Of a DNA stretch of 64,000 nucleotides, positions 60,333 through 64,000 are shown in pieces. The position numbers and the translations under genes were made by a program. The notes beneath the pieces were generated by a model. The model did no database searches. It was not told where the DNA came from and saw only the letters and a program-made list of their open reading frames with translations. Position 1 is the stretch's first letter. Each line of letters begins with the position of its first letter. The stretch comes from R-RK-3 sp031399085. GTDB taxonomy: Bacteria; Pseudomonadota; Alphaproteobacteria; Rhizobiales; Rhodomicrobiaceae. The stretch lies in assembly GCA_031399085.1 (NCBI GenBank), contig JANNOQ010000112.1, positions 1 to 64,000 on the forward strand, read 5' to 3'.

Positions 60333-61325
60333 ATGAAAAAGGCAATCGCTGCCGTCCTTACAGCCGTAGTGCTATCGCTTGCGCCACTTTCCGCTCAGGC
60401 GGCCGACAAGGTGACGTTGCAGCTGAAGTGGGTCACTCAGGCTCAGTTTGCGGGCTATTACGTTGCCAAGGACAAGGGCTTCTATAAGGAGGAAAGCCTT
60501 GACGTCGAGATCAAGACCGGCGGCCCAGACCTTGCTCCGTCGCTAGTGATCGCCGGCGGCGGCGCGGACGTCATCATCGAATGGATGCCCGCCGCGCTAG
60601 CCAGCCGCGAAAAGGGTGTAGCGCTGGTGAACATCGCTCAGCCTTTCAAAAAGTCGGGTCTGATGCTTACCTGTCGTAAGGAGACTGGGATCGTCAAGCC
60701 GGAGGACTTCAGGGGCAAAACAGTCGGCGTCTGGTTTTTCGGCAACGAATATCCGTTTCTGTCCTGGATGAGCCAGCTCGGCATTCCTACCGAAGGCGGC
60801 CCCGGTGGTGTGACCATGTTGAAGCAGAGCTTCAATGTCGATCCGCTTTTGCAGAAGCAGGCCGCCTGCATTTCGACCATGACATACAACGAATATTGGC
60901 AGGTCATCGACGCCGGCATCGCTGCTGACGACCTCGTGACGTTCAAATATGAAGACCAGGGGGTCGCGACACTCGAAGATGGCCTCTATGTGCTGGAGGA
61001 TAAGCTCAAGGACACGGTCTTCGCGGATAAAATGGTCCGGTTCGTCCGCGCCTCGATGAGAGGCTGGAAACATGCCGAGACCAATCCCGACGAAGCTGCC
61101 AATATCGTTCTGGAGAACGACACGACAGGAGTTCAGACAGAGAAGCACCAGAAGCGCATGATGGGAGAAATCGTCAAGCTGACTGCGGGTTCCAACGGAG
61201 TGCTCGACCCTGCCGACTATGAGCGCACCGTCAAGTCATTGCTGTCCAGCGGATCGACCCCTGTTATCACCAAGGCGCCGCGGGCCGCGTGGACTCACAC
61301 AATCACGGACAAGGCGCTGAAATAA
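60333..61325 (+). CDS. NMT1/THI5-type ABC substrate-binding protein
   Basis: A 330-residue periplasmic protein with signal peptide MKKAIAAVLTAVVLSLAPLS (cleavage near AQA). The mature protein begins D-K-V-T-L-Q-L-K-W, then QAQFAGYYVAKDKGFYKEES, the diagnostic start of NMT1/THI5-like proteins, followed by GGGADVIIEWMPAAL, GIVKPEDFRGKTVGVWFFGN and ISTMTYNEYWQVIDAG. Members bind pyrimidine-like, riboflavin-like or other small nitrogenous compounds. Start at 60333 has GGGGAAA ahead; 60318 is an alternative. It heads the importer operon, but 430 bases separate it from the ATPase gene. I recall near-identical layouts in Bradyrhizobium next to dihydropyrimidinase genes, which suggests a pyrimidine-type substrate; this is inference. 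Confidence 0.88.
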   Translation: MKKAIAAVLTAVVLSLAPLSAQAADKVTLQLKWVTQAQFAGYYVAKDKGFYKEESLDVEIKTGGPDLAPSLVIAGGGADVIIEWMPAALASREKGVALVNIAQPFKKSGLMLTCRKETGIVKPEDFRGKTVGVWFFGNEYPFLSWMSQLGIPTEGGPGGVTMLKQSFNVDPLLQKQAACISTMTYNEYWQVIDAGIAADDLVTFKYEDQGVATLEDGLYVLEDKLKDTVFADKMVRFVRASMRGWKHAETNPDEAANIVLENDTTGVQTEKHQKRMMGEIVKLTAGSNGVLDPADYERTVKSLLSSGSTPVITKAPRAAWTHTITDKALK

Positions 61326-61755
61326 GTATCGGCGGAGGCATACCGGCTGCGCCGTCGTCGCCGCGCTCTCTAGACAAGCGCAAGCGGCCACCTGTTGCGC
61401 GAACTGCGGTCCTTGTTGGCATAGAGCACATGCCTACCGATTCTCGTCTCAATACGCTGGATGATGGTTGAGCCGGTCCAGGAGAGGCGTTGGCACGCCG
61501 CCACGGAGCCTTCCCGAGCGTGTCCGAGATAGCGCCCGTGGGGGCCCAGCATGATACCGTGGGGTGCCGGTTACCGGTTGCCGCAATCTCTGGAAGCTGA
61601 AGCTGCACCGCTTTGCCCGCCTTGTCGCGTGCGATGCGCCTGGCGGGCTTTTCAGTTATCTTCATATGGGTCGTTGGATCGTTTCAATTTGCCATACGCC
61701 TGGTCGCGACATCAATTCAGTATCGGTAGTTCCTGCGACAGAGATAATCCCGCCT
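61326..61755. other. Spacer inside the ABC importer cluster
   Basis: 430 bases, unusually long for this kind of operon. The frame of the ATPase gene is open through its right half without ABC homology. No gene recognised. Confidence 0.4.
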
Positions 61756-62532
61756 ATGACCGCAATTTTCGCCCAGAATCTGTCGCTGAGCTTCCAGACC
61801 ACAGATGGCCCCGTCCACGCTCTCTCCGACATCAACCTGACCGTAGAGCGCGGTGAATTCGTCTCCTTCATCGGCCCGTCCGGCTGTGGCAAGACGACAT
61901 TTCTGCGCGTCATCGCCGATCTGGAGCAGCCGACCTCGGGCACGATTTGCGTTAATGGCATGACGCCGGAGGAAGCCCGCAAGCAGCGCGCCTATGGCTA
62001 TGTGTTTCAGGCGGCCGCGCTCCTCCCATGGCGGACGGTCGAGAAGAACATTGAGCTGCCGCTGGAAATCATCGGCCTGCCCCCCGAGCAGCGGAGGGAG
62101 CGGATCGCGCGGCTGCTCGACCTGGTCGATCTCGGCAGCTTTGGCGGCAGATATCCATGGCAGCTTTCTGGCGGCATGCAGCAGCGTACCTCTATCGCGC
62201 GGGCGCTGGCCTTTGATGCCGATCTGCTGCTGATGGACGAGCCGTTCGGCGCGCTCGACGAGATCGTCCGCGATCACCTGAATGAACAACTTCTCAAACT
62301 GTGGGCGCGCACGGGCAAGACGATCTGCTTCGTCACCCACTCCATTCCCGAGGCGGTTTATCTCTCCACCCGTATCGTGGTGATGTCGCCGCGTCCCGGC
62401 CGCATCGTCGATGTGATCGTCTCGCCGCTGCCGAGGGACCGCCCGCAGGACATCCGCGAGACGCCAGAGTTTCTGGCCATTGCGCACCGCATCCGGCAGG
62501 GGCTGAGGGCAGGGCACAGCTACGATGAATGA
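61756..62532 (+). CDS. ABC transporter ATP-binding protein (NrtD/SsuB/TauB type)
   Basis: A 258-residue ATPase: Walker A GPSGCGKTTFLR, Q-loop YVFQAAALLPWRTV, signature LSGGMQQRTSIARA, Walker B LLLMDEPFGALDE, H-loop CFVTHSIPEAVYLS. The spacing and the R-V-I-A-D-L-E-x-P-T-S-G text are typical of importers for nitrate, sulphonates or pyrimidines. Start at 61756 (MTAIFAQNLSLSF) is where homology begins. The stop region overlaps the next small frame by 8 bases. Confidence 0.93.
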   Translation: MTAIFAQNLSLSFQTTDGPVHALSDINLTVERGEFVSFIGPSGCGKTTFLRVIADLEQPTSGTICVNGMTPEEARKQRAYGYVFQAAALLPWRTVEKNIELPLEIIGLPPEQRRERIARLLDLVDLGSFGGRYPWQLSGGMQQRTSIARALAFDADLLLMDEPFGALDEIVRDHLNEQLLKLWARTGKTICFVTHSIPEAVYLSTRIVVMSPRPGRIVDVIVSPLPRDRPQDIRETPEFLAIAHRIRQGLRAGHSYDE

Positions 62533-62713
62533 AACTGTTTCATCCATCATCTGCCGCCCGGCCCGCTTTGAGGACATGAGAGCATGCGCCGCCATTCTGA
62601 AAGACGCCCGGTGCTTCTACTCACGAGAAGGCTTTTCGGAAATTCGCCGCACCAATGGGGACAATGAAGAAGGTCTGCCCGACATCCCGCTGGAATGCCG
62701 GGCGGTTCGATGA
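62525..62713 (+). CDS. Small frame bridging ATPase and permease genes
   Basis: A 62-residue reading (MNETVSSIICRPARFEDMRA at its start) that overlaps the ATPase stop by 8 bases and ends in a TGA overlapping the permease ATG by 4 (ATGA). Such exact overlaps suggest translational coupling across the gap. I see no known domain; the acidic middle and Cys-rich parts give no clue. It could be a real coupling peptide or a remnant of a third gene. Confidence 0.4.
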   Translation: MNETVSSIICRPARFEDMRACAAILKDARCFYSREGFSEIRRTNGDNEEGLPDIPLECRAVR

Positions 62714-63651
62714 CCGTCGAAGATACCGCGGAACGTCGTGTCGCGATTACGTCCGTGCGAGACTCGGCACGGAGCCTGCGTGCTTTCGCCGAGACAATTG
62801 GTCCGATTTTCACCGTCTGCGTAGGTCTTGTCATCATTTGGTATGCGGCGGCGATCTTGCTCAATGCGCCATGGGCGCGCGATCAGGCGCAACGTGCCGG
62901 AACGACGATCTCCGGCTTCGCGCTGATCGCCCAGACGATGGCTCAGCTTCGTCCCGTCCTGCCCGCGCCGCATCAGGTTATCGCCGAGCTGTGGGACACC
63001 GTGGTGGCCAAGCCCGTCACATCCAAGCGGAGCTTAGTCTACCACGCCTGGATAACGCTTTCGGCGGCGCTGCTGGGTTTTGCCCTTGGCACCGGCCTTG
63101 GCGTGCTGCTGGCCGTCCTGATCGTGCACAATGTCGCCGCCGACCGCTCGCTGATGCCGTGGATCGTCGCGACACAGGCGATCCCGATCCTGGCCATCGC
63201 GCCGATGATCATCGTCGTGCTCAACGCCATCGGCATTTCCGGCCTCTTACCCAAGTCGCTGATCTCGACCTATCTGTCCTTCTTCCCCATCGCCGTCGGC
63301 ATGGTAAAGGGCCTGCGCAGCCCGGATCTCATGCTCATCGACCTGATGCGGACCTATAATGCATCGGCGGCTCAGACCTTTTGGAAACTCCGATGGCCGG
63401 GCGCCCTGCCTTACCTTTTCACCTCGATGAAGGTCGCGGTCGCGATCAGCCTCGTCGGCGCTATCGTCGGCGAGTTGCCGACGGGCGCGGTAGCGGGCCT
63501 TGGGGCGAGGCTGCTGGCGGGGTCCTATTACGGGCAGACCATTCAGATCTGGGCGGCGCTGTTCATGGCGGCGGCGGTCGCCGCTGTGTTGATCGGCCTA
63601 ATCGGCTGGCTGCACCGGCTGGTGCTGGGGCGCATGGGGATGGCGGCATGA
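62710..63651 (+). CDS. ABC transporter permease (first)
   Basis: A 313-residue inner-membrane protein. A cytosolic start (MTVEDTAERRVAITSVRDSA) precedes about six helices; the EAA loop that touches the ATPase reads L-M-R-T-Y-N-A-S-A-A-Q-T-F-W-K-L-R-W-P-G-A-L-P. LPAPHQVIAELWDTVV before the core helices is typical of BPD_transp_1 permeases in SsuC/TauC-type importers. Start at 62710 is supported by the ATGA overlap with the preceding small frame. The stop overlaps the next permease start by 4 bases. Confidence 0.9.
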   Translation: MTVEDTAERRVAITSVRDSARSLRAFAETIGPIFTVCVGLVIIWYAAAILLNAPWARDQAQRAGTTISGFALIAQTMAQLRPVLPAPHQVIAELWDTVVAKPVTSKRSLVYHAWITLSAALLGFALGTGLGVLLAVLIVHNVAADRSLMPWIVATQAIPILAIAPMIIVVLNAIGISGLLPKSLISTYLSFFPIAVGMVKGLRSPDLMLIDLMRTYNASAAQTFWKLRWPGALPYLFTSMKVAVAISLVGAIVGELPTGAVAGLGARLLAGSYYGQTIQIWAALFMAAAVAAVLIGLIGWLHRLVLGRMGMAA

Positions 63652-64000
63652 GCGCGGGGTGGCTTGCCTTCGCGGCGCTGTTCTGGCTGTCGGCCTGGGG
63701 GCTCAACGAATGGCTGGTACGCGTGCGGCCCGCCGATGTATCGGCCGCGCACGCGATCAACATCGCCGTGCCCGTCATCTTCGGCGTCACGGTGCTGGCG
63801 ATCTGGGAGGGCGCGGTGCGCGGCTTCGGCGTGCCCTCGATCCTGCTGCCCGCCCCATCGATGATCTGGGAGCGCCTCATTGCCTCGCTGCCGACGCTGC
63901 TGGCGGATTTCCGCCAGACCTTCCTCAAAGCCGTATTGATCGGCTATGCGCTCGGCTGCGGCGCGGGGTTTATCGCGGCGATCCTCATCGACCGCTCGCC
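63648..64000 (+). CDS. ABC transporter permease (second), cut by window end
   Basis: The first 117 codons of a second permease. The start ATG overlaps the preceding TGA (ATGA). The N-terminus has two hydrophobic stretches (about 4-20 and 37-55), then FGVPSILLPAPSMIWERLIA, the usual pre-core segment of SsuC/TauC-like permeases, and FRQTFLKAVLIGYALGCGAG in the first core helix. The two permeases would form a heterodimer with the ATPase. The 3' part lies outside the window. Confidence 0.88.
   Translation, partial: MSAGWLAFAALFWLSAWGLNEWLVRVRPADVSAAHAINIAVPVIFGVTVLAIWEGAVRGFGVPSILLPAPSMIWERLIASLPTLLADFRQTFLKAVLIGYALGCGAGFIAAILIDRS

Overview
The window looks like a chromosomal accessory region of an alphaproteobacterium, most likely Hyphomicrobiales (Rhizobiales), possibly near Beijerinckiaceae or Bradyrhizobiaceae; I cannot place it closer. 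Support comes from the roughly 60% GC content, an exact alphaproteobacterial general-stress (EcfG-type) promoter, paired ku genes with ligD, a DUF736 relic and many FixJ-type regulators. I see two tRNAs (Ser-GGA, Thr-GGU), no rRNA, no intact insertion sequence and no CRISPR.

Layout. 0-1.1 kb holds debris: a frameshifted TPR gene fused to the tail of a CaiB/BaiF CoA-transferase. 1.3-6.2 kb carries a TadG-like von Willebrand protein, a CHASE3 histidine kinase and an orphan sugar-type binding protein. 6.5-12.1 kb is a stress and DNA-repair block: YflT-like protein, small secreted protein, ku-ligD, and a second ku convergent to ligD. The binding-protein gene and its leader recur as a truncated direct copy at 12.3-12.8 kb, so this block lies between about 500-bp direct repeats. 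12.9-18 kb has a zinc-ribbon unknown, a membrane protein, an HlyD/DUF2955 efflux pair and a CHAT-protease relic. 18.3-23 kb has the tRNAs, two small proteins converging on a strong hairpin, an FkbM methyltransferase, a DEAD-box helicase and a DUF736 relic. 23.2-26.6 kb is a MarR-headed operon (MarR, protoglobin, AhpD-like, peroxiredoxin, MOSC) with a 27-bp perfect palindrome touching the marR start. 26.8-31.2 kb is a SoxR stub followed by an RND efflux pair. 31.7-32.8 kb is a run of pseudogenes (ArsR, AHSA1-like, AraC sensor), each broken by a one-base shift.

33.5-59.6 kb is the most distinctive part. Seven alpha/beta hydrolases (three of them tandem paralogous EHN-type epoxide-hydrolase-like proteins with export signals) sit with an MBL-fold protein, a cupin, a thioredoxin-like protein, Dps, DUF302, two AraC regulators, two eroded response regulators, two intact response regulators, a MASE4 histidine kinase and an 1838-residue kinase/ATPase/histidine-kinase fusion. 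A palindrome of the form ATACC-N2-GGTAT recurs upstream of the hydrolase operons, both intact response regulators and, more weakly, the giant kinase and one AraC gene. I infer a local regulon run by the FixJ-type regulator at 52.9-53.5 kb, probably a response to a reactive or xenobiotic compound.

60.3-64 kb is an ABC importer (NMT1/THI5-type binding protein, ATPase, two permeases, the last cut by the window edge) with tightly overlapping genes.
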